The translations under genes and the position numbers were made by a program. A DNA stretch of 64,000 nt from Parietaria judaica (lineage: Eukaryota; Streptophyta; Magnoliopsida; Rosales; Urticaceae). The stretch spans positions 4,688,001-4,752,000 of the forward strand of contig OX940863.1 of the NCBI GenBank assembly GCA_954871525.1. The letters run 5' to 3'. How positions within the stretch are numbered: position 1 is the first letter of the stretch; each line of letters begins with the position of its first letter. Shown piece by piece: positions 46,120 to 57,411 of this stretch. Under the pieces are notes generated by a model. The model saw only the letters and a program-made list of their open reading frames with translations. It had not been told where the DNA came from and did no database searches.

Positions 46120-46690
46120 TGATGTTGGACTTCGTCCCTCCAAGAAAACGACGTCATAAACCGAAGACGACACCCATGGGACAAAACGACATAGTATAAT
46201 TCGATGACTGAAGAGCTTGGGCCCGGCCCAATTAGGCCCAATGTGCAATCCACCACGTATAGCCCGTCAAAGGACCCTTTCCAAGCTCAATCTCCGAAGA
46301 CCAAGCAGCCCGTGAGACCAGGCACGTTTCCTCCATGTTGACCAATCCGAGCCACTGCCACGTAGAGGAAGACCGAGTACCACGTTGTCACCTTGATACA
46401 TGGCATCACGAGCAAAGCACGAGGAAGAAAGCTCGGTCTCATAGCCGTTGCACGAAGATAGGATATAGACGTTGTAACCTAGCTTATAAATAGATACATA
46501 TTGTAACAAAGGGGGCACGGATTCATATACACATACAGCCTCTAGAAATACATCTTGTAATCATCTCGTGATCAGGAAATAACAACATCTTTTCTTTTAT
46601 CTATATTCTTTATCGATTTTCTACCCGGGCTATTTTTATCGGAGTGGATTCATTACGAATAGATAGAGACCCATCATATTTTACATCATA
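46120..46690 (+). mobile_element. LTR-like segment (probable second solo LTR)
   Basis: It starts around TGATGTTGGACTTCG and ends around CATATTTTACATCA. It is GC-richer than its surroundings and contains GCCCGGCCCAATTAGGCCC, then a TATA core (GCTTATAAATAGATAC near 46481) followed by CTTGTAATCATC and a leader. This is the layout of a plant gypsy LTR. I could not find a matching 5-bp target duplication, so the ends are approximate. Confidence 0.5.
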
Positions 46691-46958
46691 ACAAAGTGCA
46701 ATTGCTTTGTGACAGTTGGTTGTGGTTATTCACATCAACATACATTATATATTTACTGCTGGCTAAATTATTTGATTAATGTAAGAAATTAAAATTACAT
46801 AGGGTATTTTTCACTTGTAATAATATTCATTATTTATTTGGATCAAGTAAGAAAAGGTCAAGTCAGCCTCACGTGCCGAGGTGAGTTTGCCTCATTCTAG
46901 GGTTAGTTAACAGTTAATTAGTTTACTGGGTTAATAAGATATACATATTTCACTTGAT

Positions 46959-47170
46959 GTGGGCGTTGAAAAGTCAACGACCGAAAATTGAAAATCCTAG
47001 CAGCCAATTAGAGAGTTTGGAGTTTGGACCAGATATAATTAAGACATAACAATAATAGACTATTTATTAATCAAGAAACGGTCTAATCAAGGCCATTTCC
47101 AACCGTCAAAGCTCTACAACATTTTCATTGACTTTGTCACGTCTTCGATCATATCTCACTTATATAAATA
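46959..47170 (+). promoter_or_regulatory. Conserved upstream block and TATA box, At4g22030-like copy 2
   Basis: GTGGGCGTTGAAAAGTCAAC (46959-46978) matches the copy 1 block. TATAAATA lies at 47163-47170. Between them the sequence is shared with copy 3, including GGTCTAATCAAGGCCATTTCC and ACAACATTTTCATTGACTTTG. Confidence 0.5.
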
Positions 47171-47311
47171 CCATATATCTATGCATGGTATTCAAATATA
47201 TTCACTAACACTCTCAATTCAACAAAACCTAAACAACCAAACAAAAAATACAGTCTCTTCGATCATAGTCATACACAGTCTCATTGATATATACACACGA
47301 AAAGATTTAAC

Positions 47312-48583
47312 ATGGCAACACTTGAATCCTCAGCTATGGCGTCGCAAATGCGATCCAGCTCTCGAAGTTCAGGTGTCAAAGCGATAATCAGCTTGCCCAA
47401 GATCCAACTTAACCCTGGATCGGCTCAAGTCTCACTTCCGAAAGGCTTGATGATGAACACTACCGCAGTCAATACTTTGACCAAGAATCCGGCGATTGTT
47501 TTCCCGCACATCTCGACCGTCGACAGGGACCGGACGGCCGAGACGGTGAGGAAGATGTTCGCGATCATGGAGGCGGTGGCGGACAGGGTGGAGATGCACC
47601 GCAACGTCGGCGCTCAGCGCGATAATTGGAACAGCCTCCTTCTCTCGTCCATCAACTCCATCACCCTTGCTGCCGCCACCATGTCGGGAATCACCTCTGC
47701 GACGGTGGGAGAGGGATCGTCCGCTTTGGCGCTTCGCCTCGGTGGAGTGACACTGTACGTGGCGGCGATGGGGCTGCTGGCCGTGATGAACAAGATCCAG
47801 CCATCACAGCTCGCAGAGGAGCAGCGCAACGCGGGTAGGCTGTTCGAGCAGCTCCGCTGCAAGATCGAGACGAAGCTTGCCCTCGGGAGTGTGACGGAGC
47901 AGGATGTGAGCGAGACCATGGAGAGTGTTCTGGCTCTTGACGAGGCCTTCCCTCTCCCCTTGCTTGGTGTAATGCTCGAGAAGTTTCCGGCGAAGGTGGA
48001 GCCCGCTGTGTGGTGGCCGAGGATGGAGAAGCAGAAGCCGAATCAGCTCGGTAGAGCCGGTATGAACGGTTGGAGCTCCAAGCTTGAGGAGGAGCTAAGA
48101 GAGATCTGCGATGTGATTGAGAGGAGAGACGTGGAGGAGTACTTGAGGTTGGGAGAGAAGGTGCTGAAACTCAACAAGTTCCTTGCAGTCTCGGGCCCGG
48201 TCCTTACAGGCGTGGCAGCCGTGGGGACTGCACTATCGGGCCATTTCGGGATGGTTCCAGCCTTGGCGGGAGTGCTCAGCGGGGCATTGGCAGGAGTTAT
48301 AAACGCAGTGGAGCACGGAGGACAGGTCGGGATGGTTTTCGAGATGTACCGGAGCAATGCCGGTTTTTTCCGGCTGGTGAAGGAGATGATAGAATCGAAT
48401 CTGAAGGAGAGCGACGTGGAACGAAGAGAGAACGGTCAAGTGTTGGAGTTGAAAGTGGCTTTGCTGCTAGGAAGGAGTCTCTCGGAGCTCAAGAATCTCG
48501 CCGACAGATCTCAGTCGAGAAGCGACGCGAACAATATCAACGGTTCTGATGAGTCAGAAGAGTTCGCCAGCAAGCTTTTCTGA
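47312..48583 (+). CDS. At4g22030-like protein, copy 2 (423 aa)
   Basis: An intact single exon, collinear with copy 1 from MATLESSAMASQMRSSSRSS to SDESEEFASKLF. The shared blocks (RVEMHRNVGAQRDNWNSLLL, MNKIQPSQLAEEQRNA, EAFPLPLLGVMLEKFP, WWPRMEK, NKFLAVSGPVLTGVAAVGTA, GGQVGMVFEMYRSNAGFFRL) are kept, with scattered conservative substitutions and one-codon gaps. That is the pattern of coding paralogues under constraint. Upstream sequence resembles copy 3 more closely than copy 1 by eye. Function is unknown. Confidence 0.87.
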   Translation: MATLESSAMASQMRSSSRSSGVKAIISLPKIQLNPGSAQVSLPKGLMMNTTAVNTLTKNPAIVFPHISTVDRDRTAETVRKMFAIMEAVADRVEMHRNVGAQRDNWNSLLLSSINSITLAAATMSGITSATVGEGSSALALRLGGVTLYVAAMGLLAVMNKIQPSQLAEEQRNAGRLFEQLRCKIETKLALGSVTEQDVSETMESVLALDEAFPLPLLGVMLEKFPAKVEPAVWWPRMEKQKPNQLGRAGMNGWSSKLEEELREICDVIERRDVEEYLRLGEKVLKLNKFLAVSGPVLTGVAAVGTALSGHFGMVPALAGVLSGALAGVINAVEHGGQVGMVFEMYRSNAGFFRLVKEMIESNLKESDVERRENGQVLELKVALLLGRSLSELKNLADRSQSRSDANNINGSDESEEFASKLF

Positions 48584-50543
48584 TCATCGCTAGACCTCGT
48601 GCCGTGGTGATGTGTGCATGTGCATGAGTTGTGGATATGTAACTCTAACAACAATTCTTTTGTTCGTATGTATATAGCTAGTTAACCATTCTTTTATCTA
48701 TTCGTTTATTCAAATCCTTCTATTATTTCGCTCATCTTATTATAATTAGGGCATTAATACAAGGAGACGGTACCATATGCACATATAATATATATATATA
48801 TATATATTTAAAAATAAAAGAACTGTTGACACAAAAAGCCTTTAAATATAATGAACAAGTTAGTATATATGGTTAGTTAGTGGCTAAGGTTTTTGTCCGA
48901 CATTTTAGACACATAAAACACCTGTAAATCTACTTACATTGCCGTTTTGTTTACGTACGCAACTACAACTACTACATTAGATCTAGCTTCCCGGTGGACT
49001 TGGGAAGTGGGAACCCTGGAACCAACCCACCAGGAACAAACCTACCAGGATCTGGTCAACGTGGGTTCCTCTACTTTTGTATACATATAATGATATAAGT
49101 TAGTTAGGTAGTTTCCTTAATTTTAGAGATTTGATTTGATTGATAGTTTGCATAATATAAATAGTCATGTATGGTTTTCTATGTGTACATAAGAAACCCT
49201 AACTAGAGCGTAACTCTTTTTTTTTTTTTAATACGAAGAATATATTTCTCTCAAATTTTCTTTCTATTTGTTCTTTTATACTTTTGCTTTAAATATCCAA
49301 TTTGAAAGCAACAATTACCTCTTAAATGTAATTTATATATATATATATATATAGAAATACAAAGATATATTATGTGAAATATTTGTAAGACACTGCATTG
49401 TATTCCACAGTTTGTGTTCGGTTTTGTCATTATCTGTAGCAAAGGTATTGTAGAAAACTTTCCGTATATGGCGCGTGCAAAAGGTGTGGCTCAATCATTA
49501 AGAAAATCAAGACAATCAGAATAAAGTCAAGATGCACAGTTGGACGAGATAACATAATTGTTGGGAGATATTCGTCATTTATGGAGGACGTTTATTGCTA
49601 GAGATTTGACTGCCAGATTCGGAATGGATAAGATTGTTGGATGAGCTGTCGGAACAACTCTCAACACGGCAGCAGAGTTAATGTCCAAGATCTTCATCAG
49701 AGTTAATGTTCAAGATCTTCAGAGTTATTACCACGATCTTCATCATGTATATGCATAATCAAAGAGTGGATTGCAGTATCAACACCTTGAATAGCTGTGA
49801 TTGAAGATTGTCAATCATCCCTTCAATCACCCAAGATCGTGGAGCCCTAATTGCCTTATATATTTGGTTTGCCAATTTGACCGGTTATATAAACCACAAC
49901 CAACACGACAAAATGTAAAATTTGCTCAAAGGAAGCTGGAGGGTCTTGCGATCTCATTCGAAGAGTGACGACCGGCTCTTCGACGGTTGAAGCATCCAAG
50001 GCCATTTCCGATAAGAGTACGTCAGAGGAAGCTGGAGGGTCAAGAGTGCTAACCAATAAAACAAAAGTCGAGATAAACAAACACGTGATAACCAATAAAA
50101 CAAGAGTCGAGCGATAAGCATATTAAAGGGAAGGGTGTTGACTAGTCATACACACAAATCAATATTTATCATCGCAGTAGTTATTTATTTTTTATCATTT
50201 GTTTTACAGACGTGTTATTTACTCTTTATAACTTGTACATTTTCCACTTAGTCAAATCTTTATAAATTATTATTATTAAGACAAGAAAATTTTATTATAT
50301 TATCAAAATTATAATTAATTTATCGAGTTGTTATTTAATTATATTTATTAGAATTGATCTGTACAAAAGTATCAATGCATGTTTATGATTCTTTATGCAA
50401 TTAATATCATAGATATTATATAATGTATGTAATCTAACATAACTGTGGGATTTTATTTAAGGGTATCAAAGAATGGTTATCTAGCTTTATATGAACAAAA
50501 GAATTGTGAAGTTAAAGTTACGTATGCACATAAATATACAAGA
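48584..50543. other. Spacer between copies 2 and 3, repeat fragments
   Basis: No gene is supportable. The interval 49550-49870 is GC-richer and promoter-like (CCTTATATATTTGG near 49854) with repeated CAAGATCTTCA and TCAGAGTTAATGT strings; it may be an LTR fragment. At 49920-50120 two phrases are duplicated: GGAAGCTGGAGGGTC, and AACCAATAAAACAA followed by GTCGAG. Confidence 0.5.
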
Positions 50544-51821
50544 TCAAAAAAGCTTGCTGGCAAACTCTTCCGACTGATCCGAGCCGTTGATATTGTTTGC
50601 GTCACATCTCAACCTCGATTTATCGGCGAGATTCTTGAGCTCCGACAGACTCCTTCCGAGCAACAGAGCCACTTTCAACTGCAACACTTGACCGTTCTCT
50701 CTTCTTTCCATGTCGCTCTCCTTGAGATTCGTCTCTATCTTCTCCTTCACCAGCCGGAAAAACCCGGCATTGCTCCGATACATCTCGAAAACCATCCCGA
50801 CCTGCCCGCCATGCTCCACCGCGTTCACCATGCCTGCCAAAGCTCCCCCGAGCACTCCCACCACGGCTGGCACCGCCCCAAAATGGCCCGAGAGTGCAGT
50901 CCCCACAGCTGCCACGCCTGTCAGGACCGGGCCCGAGACTGCAAGGAACTTGTTGAGCTTCAGTACCTTCTCTCCCAGCCTCAAGTACTCCTCCACGTCT
51001 TTCCTCTCAATGACATTGCAAATCTCTCTGAGCTCCTCCTCCAGCTTCGAGCTCCAACCGTTCATGCCTTCACCGAGCTGACCTGGCTTCCTCTGCCGCC
51101 TCTCCGTCCTCGGCCACCACACAGCGGGCTCCGCCTTCTCCGGGAACTTCTCGATCATCGCACCCAGCAATGGGAGAGGGAATGCCTCGTCCAGAGCCAG
51201 AATTCTCTCCATGGCCTCGCTCGCGTCCCATTCCGTCACGCTTCCAAGGGCAAGCTTCGTCTTGATCTCGCAGCGGAGCTGCTCAAACAGCCTTGCTGCA
51301 TTGCGCTGCTCCTCGGCGAGCTGCGACGGCTGGATCTTGTTCATAACGGCCAGAAGCCCTGTAGCCGCCACGAATAACGTCACTCCACCAATACGCATTG
51401 CCAAAGCGCCGGATGAACCTTCCCCCGCCGTCACGGAGGCGATTCCCGACATGGTGGCGGCAGCAAGGGTGATGGAGTTGATGGATGTGAGAAGGAGACT
51501 ATTCCAATTATCGCGCTGAGTGCCGACGTTACGGTGCATCTCCACCCTGTCCGCCACAGCCTCTAGAATTGCGTACATCTTCTGCACCGTCTCGGCTGTC
51601 CGATCACCGTTGACGGTCGAGATGTCCGGGAAAACAGTTGCTGTGTTTGTGGTAAAAGTATTTCCTGTCGCGGTGCTCGTCCCCAAGCCTTTTAGAAGCG
51701 AGACTTGAGCCGATCCAGGGTTAGTTTGGATCTTGGGCAAGCTGATTATCGCTTTAACGCCGGATCTTCGAGAGCTGAATCCAATCTGCGACGCCATAGC
51801 TGAAGATTGAAGCGCTGCCAT
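50544..51821 (-). CDS. At4g22030-like protein, copy 3 (425 aa), inverted
   Basis: An intact single exon on the minus strand, collinear with the other two copies (start MAALQSSAMASQIGFSSRRS, end SDQSEEFASKLF). It is tail to tail with copy 2. The N-terminus is identical to copy 1 for at least the first 30 residues, while the middle (QVSLLKGLGTSTATGNTFT) differs. The antisense frame across it is long only because of codon structure and should not be annotated. Function is unknown. Confidence 0.87.
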   Translation of the reverse strand: MAALQSSAMASQIGFSSRRSGVKAIISLPKIQTNPGSAQVSLLKGLGTSTATGNTFTTNTATVFPDISTVNGDRTAETVQKMYAILEAVADRVEMHRNVGTQRDNWNSLLLTSINSITLAAATMSGIASVTAGEGSSGALAMRIGGVTLFVAATGLLAVMNKIQPSQLAEEQRNAARLFEQLRCEIKTKLALGSVTEWDASEAMERILALDEAFPLPLLGAMIEKFPEKAEPAVWWPRTERRQRKPGQLGEGMNGWSSKLEEELREICNVIERKDVEEYLRLGEKVLKLNKFLAVSGPVLTGVAAVGTALSGHFGAVPAVVGVLGGALAGMVNAVEHGGQVGMVFEMYRSNAGFFRLVKEKIETNLKESDMERRENGQVLQLKVALLLGRSLSELKNLADKSRLRCDANNINGSDQSEEFASKLF

Positions 51822-51961
51822 GTCGAATCTTTTCGTGTATATATATCAATGAGACTATGTATGATCGAAGACACAGTATTTTTTGTTTGGTTTTTTTTTT
51901 TAAGTTTTGTTGAATTGAGAGTGTTAGTGAATATATTTGAATGCCATGCAGAGATATATGG

Positions 51962-52162
51962 TATTTATATAAGTGAGATATGATCAAGACGTGACAAAGT
52001 CAATGAAAATGTTGTAGAACTTTGACAGTTGGAAATGGCCTTGATTAGACCGTTTCTTGATTGATAAATAGTCTATTTTGGTATTTCGTATATTTCTGGT
52101 CCAAACCCTCTAATTGGCTGCTAGGGTTTTCAATTTTGGGTCATTGACTGGTCAACACCCAC
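51962..52162 (-). promoter_or_regulatory. Conserved upstream block and TATA box, At4g22030-like copy 3
   Basis: Read on the minus strand, TATAAATA is at 51969-51962. A diverged form of the shared block, GTGGGTGTTGACCAGTCAATG, is at about 52162-52142, with two TTGAC-type cores. Between them GGTCTAATCAAGGCCATTTCC matches copy 2. Confidence 0.5.
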
Positions 52163-53081
52163 AGCAAGTGAAATATGTATATTTTAATAGAATTAGCCCT
52201 AGATTATGGCAAAGCTGATTCGGTTTTTTGTACATTTGCCACAAAAATAATTTAATTCAGGAATATTATAAAATAAAAATACTATATGTTGTTACAACGA
52301 TTTATACAGCAAAGACTTATATATTGAATAAGTTGGCACGTGATTTTTTTTTTTTAATATAGAATTACTTCTGCTTTTTTTAATAAATAAATAAATACAA
52401 CCATGTAAATTATTTAGTAGCGCATATCTAGAAAAAAATTTCATGTAATTATTATATTCTTTATTGATACATATATAATTGCATGTTTGTCTTGTTGAGA
52501 TTTGAGATTCTATTGAGTAAAATATATTGACTATTACAATTTCAATTGGTTTAATATATTTATATACGCTTTACTATATCTTTGTTAAGTATAATTTCTG
52601 TAGGAAAATACCTTTCAAATTTACCGTGTTACTATCTAAAATTGTTTGACCATTATTATTTCAAAAAATTGAAATGAAGATGATTCAATTTCAAACATCG
52701 GGATGTAAAATAAATAATTTGAACACAGTTCTTGTGGAGAAAATCCTTGACTAAACCAAGCACTTCAAAAAAAGTGAGATTATTTATCAGATTTTTACTT
52801 TTCTTCATTTTCGCCTTGGTCATCAAGTTTGATCATATCAAGCTGAATATATATATATATATATATATATATACTAACATTTGAATGGACTGTCAATTTT
52901 ATCAAAATAAAAATGTAAATTAAAAATGTGACCACGCAAGGGGATTTGCCAAATTGAGAATTCTATATTTTGGGTTTTGTAGAACCGGCCTGCTTATGAA
53001 GCCCTCTTACTTTATCTTTTTAATAAGTTTAAAAAATGAACTAATTGTAATAGTGATAGTTGAGATTAGCAGTAACAATTT

Positions 53082-53562
53082 GGGGGTGGACACCACACAC
53101 GATTTATATGAGTTTAGGTCCAACTGAATACGATTAAATAATGGGTAAACACGGCACGAACACCAATTAAGCACAAATAAGGAACAAAAGGTTGCCTTTA
53201 AGCATTTTATACATGTTATAATGTGTTTTAAATCTGATTATATTTTAAATTATATATATATATTCTATTTTATTAATTAAGAACAATTGATAAATATAGA
53301 AAATTGTTAGTAAATTTTAAAAATTAGTAAAAAAAAATTAAAGTAAATGAGTGTAGCTTTAATTAATTTATCATTTTAAAATATAAGACTCTATTAAATG
53401 GGTTAAATGGGTAGACACGATTAACACGGTTAGTAATGAAGCTGGTCTGGGTCTCATCTTCTAACAAGATTAACAAATGGGGCGGTCTGACTCTGTAAAA
53501 AATAAGTGAAAAATATTTTAAGACTCGGCACAAACACGACAAGAAACACGAATTGTCACCCT
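53082..53562. mobile_element. Second, diverged copy of the hAT-like element
   Basis: The left end GGGGGTGGACACCACACACG and the right end CACGACAAGAAACACGAATTGTCACCCT resemble those of the 44590-45158 element. Internal strings are shared: ACTGAATACGATTAAATAATGGGTAAACACG, TTAATTTATCATTT and GGGTAGACACGATTAACACG. No clear target duplication remains, so it is older. Confidence 0.55.
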
Positions 53563-54676
53563 TTATTTAAGATTATGTAAGTGAAATTAAGAACTATACT
53601 ACACTTCACTTTTTTTGGAATTTGAATAAGTATACCTATTCTTGTTTTTGCTTGTGATAACTTAAATACCGTTTTTATTAATTAATTCACCCTTCATTTC
53701 AAAAAAAAAAAAAAAAACCTACAATTTTCATGGGTAAGCTGTAAAAATGAAGAAAAATAACTTTGAAAGTTCAAAAAATAGCTCGATATATTCACTATTA
53801 TTTTTCCAAGTTGGGTATAAGCAAGATTTAAAACATAAATCTTGTAGTTCTTTGTCTTTTCTTTCACTTAGAGGCTTATAAAACATGAGTTTATTGTTAA
53901 TCTTCGGGTTATTTTGTCGTATTTTATCTCAAGTTTTTCTTCAAATATTCGTATTATTAGCGTTGATGATGGATCTAGTTACTCATCTATACTATACATA
54001 CATATATCTTAATTAATATACTGACGGACTTTACTATAGTAAATCAAAAGATAAATATATCTGGATAGTTAACCTACCTTATCAACTGCCCTCGCTTGCA
54101 CCAAAAATAAAGTAATATAGACATAATTTTTCTCATCACATATATTGTATAATTTAATGAATAATCGGTAGAATTAGAGCTAAATAGCAACATATGAGAT
54201 TTATGATATTCATAATACTGAGTGTTTTTGGTGAGTCAGATTATCCAACTTCACGTCAACGATTAATTAAAGGAATAAAAACAGAAAGTAAAGGTGCTTT
54301 ATTAATTTACAATTCATTACAGTCACTGTTTTAGGTAGTCTTTACTTAAAAGTTATTGGAGGCCAATATATTGTTTAACAGATGAAATTAATTAATTAAT
54401 TAATTAAATTAAAAGTAAATGTATCTCCACTATCATCATGCAACAAACAATGCTGGTTTGATTTAGTCATCACAAACCCCAAGTAGAACAATAAAAAAAC
54501 AGGATAAACATTACATAAATATAGAGTTGTGGGGTAATTATGAAGGCAAATGAGGAAGCATGACCTCAAAATCATTTCAGATTCAAGACGTGATGGCCAG
54601 TTTCTTTAAGATTATATTGTATCAAATTCAAGGGGCTTTTATGCTCAACTTTCCCATTTGATGTATATTTATTTTT

Positions 54677-54907
54677 GAGATAATCACGATAAAAGTACTC
54701 AAATTTTAACCAACCGAAGCGACAAAGGTTTAAAATGAATAATAGAGACAAAAGTACTAAAAGTCAACAAATATAAAGCGACACGCTTTTTCATTCAATT
54801 TTTTTAACCAATATTTTTCTATCTAATATTTTTCCTGCCATTTTTCACTTTAGACCCATGCTGCTTTAGTTAATCAAAATTTAGGTAGTTTTGCTATGAT
54901 ATATCTC
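54677..54907. mobile_element. Small foldback element (231 bp)
   Basis: The left end GAGATAATCACGATAAAAGTA and the right end, inverse GAGATATATCATAGCAAAACTA, are imperfect inverted repeats that continue through CAAATTTTAACC. The flanks TTTATTTTT and TTTATTTTA match at eight of nine positions, compatible with a Mutator-type duplication. No coding capacity. Confidence 0.5.
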
Positions 54908-55242
54908 TTTATTTTACATAGATACACCTCACTCAGTATTGGCGAGATCTAAAGCCGCACACATCATATTAATTAGTTCATCACTTCGAAGGAATAAATA
55001 AGTGAAAGTGTGATTAAGTTGCTTCCATAGAATTCCTTCATATAGCAATCGCAGGCTTTTCTATTAAAAAATGGGCCATGCACTAAGGGTGCCTTCTTGT
55101 TTAAGTCACTAGTAGACTGGTTTGCACATGCGGCTTAGCTCAAGCATTATGATACAAAATAATAATAATAATTGACACAAATAACTCTTGTATTTTTTTT
55201 CTTTTGGTTCAATTTGCCCCTGAATTTAAGTTTGTGGAAACA

Positions 55243-55660
55243 ATGTTCTCTGAAAAACTGTTTTTTTGATACATATTGTACCCATCCGTGGACGTTCGAA
55301 ATAAAACTAAAATATTAAATTGTACGTAGCACATAAGTTAATTGAAGACATTTTCGTCAATTAATTAGTGTAGACGTGATTTTTCGTTACGTACCCTTGA
55401 GATTTTGGACTAGTTAGGCCTCTTTGGTCTACAGGTTTTCTCTCCTTTCGTTAATGTTATTTGAAAAGCAGTTTTTTTTATATATATATTGTCGTCATCC
55501 ATGGATATTAAAAATAAAAATAAAATATTAAATTGTACATAACACATAAGTTAATAGAAGACATTTTCGTCAATTAATTAGAGTAGACGTGTTTTTTCGT
55601 TACGTACCCTTGAGATTTTTGACTAGTTAGGCCTCTTTGGTCTACCGGTTTTCTCTCCTT
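55243..55660. repeat. Tandem direct repeat, two units of about 210 bp
   Basis: Both units carry, in order, AAAATATTAAATTGTACxTAxCACATAAGTTAAT, GAAGACATTTTCGTCAATTAATTAG, TTTTTCGTTACGTACCCTTGAG and GACTAGTTAGGCCTCTTTGG, followed by CGGTTTTCTCTCCTTTC or a variant. Unit 1 is about 55243-55455 and unit 2 about 55456-55660. It appears non-coding. Confidence 0.8.
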
Positions 55661-55784
55661 TCTCCAATCTTAGCGACCTCGTAGTTATAAAGAGTGTTAT
55701 TGCGTGGAGTTCAACGCTCGTTCCTTTGGAGAGAATAGCATAAATATTGTATATTGTGTAGAGTAAATAAATGTTACATATGTT

Positions 55785-56880
55785 GTAGCATTTCATGTTG
55801 CATCTATCCTCCGCAATTTAATCATTATATATTTTTCATGGGAATTTTTATTTTATTTTCAAATTTCAATGTATAATCCCCAAAACTATTACTTTTTGAA
55901 TTGGTTGGAAATTTTAAGTCAATATTTTAGAACAAACATGCATACTCTAGAACACAATATGAACATCAAGAACACCAAAATCAAATTAACATTAAAAACA
56001 CTCTATGAACATCAAGAACACCATATGAACCACAAGAACACTATATGAAAATTAAAAACACTATATGAACGTCAAGAACACGAAAAATATCCAAAAAATA
56101 AAGAAAAAAAATTACCCTAAGCAAAAATCATTATTTTGAGGGCCCAAATGTCGAAATTCGGTTAAATTTTGAATAGCTCATGTATTCGAGATCTCTGTGT
56201 GCCAAGCTTTTTCTTGTTTATGACGATATCCGCTACATAAAGTTTAGACTTCCCTACCTTATACTCGAGGCTTAAATACAGTGGTGTAAATTTTACTCTA
56301 CGGTCCTGAGTCGTGGTATAATCTATGTTTCGTACTATTGGATGAATTTAGTTATAGGTCACACTGGATACTAGGACTCTTATTAGCAATAAATATAGGT
56401 CCTAAAAGAAAATTTTAGTAATTTAATGTACCATTGATGTTGTAATGAGTGTAAACCATGTATAATAAATATATGCCATTATATATGCTGTAGCATTTCA
56501 TGTTGCATTTATCGTCAGCAATTTAATCCTTACATATTTTTCCATGAGATTTTTTTTTATATTCAAATTCCGATGTATAAGCCCCAAAATCGTTACTTTT
56601 TAAATTAGTTGAAAATTTTAGGTCATTACTTTAGAACACATATGCATACTAAAAAACAAAATATGAACATCAAAACACCAAAATCAAATTAATATTAAAA
56701 CACTATAAGAACATCAAGAACACCACATGAACCTCAAGAACACTACATGAACGTCAAGAACACGAAAATTTATATATAATATATATATATAAAAAAAACG
56801 AAAACAAAAATCCAAAAACTCACCCGAACCAAAAACACAGTTTTGAGGGCCTAAACGTCAAAATTCGGCTAAAATAGCTT
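55785..56880. repeat. Spaced direct repeat of about 380 bp with GAACATCAAGAACAC array
   Basis: Copy 1 (about 55785-56170) and copy 2 (about 56485-56880) both start GTAGCATTTCATGTTGCAT and run through CAATTTAATC, CCCAAAA and AACACCAAAATCAAATTAA. Each contains an internal array of the short unit GAACATCAAGAACACC / GAACCTCAAGAACACTA, then a purine-rich tail and TTTTGAGGGCC. Spacing is about 700 bp. Neither LTR ends nor target duplications are evident. Confidence 0.65.
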
Positions 56881-57411
56881 ACTCGATGCTTAATTACCGT
56901 GGTATAAATTTTACTATACGGTTATAAACAATTGTATAGGGTTTAGGGAACCCATTATATTTATTAATAAATTAAAAGATGTATTAAAATCACACAATTT
57001 TTTTTTTTAAAAAGCCACACATATAATATTATAAAAATCAGTTAATTAGGAGACAATATACAATTTTATGAGAGAATGTGCACTATTTCAAAATTCAAGG
57101 GGCTATTGGTGTCGACTGTCGACTGGTCTACAAAAGAAAAACCGTGTTGCAATTTTTGTCACACTGGAAAAAGTAGAAGGACCTTATAGTAATTATCAAT
57201 ATAGAGATATATAAAAGAAATGAGTCATGACCTTCATTAAAAATGTATTTGAAGCTGAAAGATTCATAAGAAACCCAAAACTCTCTCTCTCGTTTTCTCT
57301 GACAAACCGACACCTTCGTCCAAAACCCGCCATTGAAACCTCTGATCGAACCTCCAATTTGATTTGATATCCGATTTCAAATCACAGATCGACGAGGAAG
57401 GATCGGAGAAG

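Larger units (their letters stand above)
52163..57411. other. Gene-poor region between copy 3 and the BAP31-like gene
   Basis: About 5.2 kb with no supportable exon. It holds an AT microsatellite (52846-52873), a hAT-like element, a small foldback element and two sets of direct repeats, listed separately. The last ~100 bp, with CTCTCTCTCTCG, is probably 5' UTR of the BAP31-like gene. Confidence 0.55.

Noticed and set aside
46690..46730. Primer site after the LTR-like segment
   Set aside because: The CAAAGTGCAATTGCTTTG string is a small palindrome, not a tRNA complement, and no internal retrotransposon region follows.
50445..51377. Long plus-strand open frame (310 codons)
   Set aside because: It is antisense to copy 3 of the At4g22030-like genes; its His/Leu/Pro-rich text is a codon-structure shadow.
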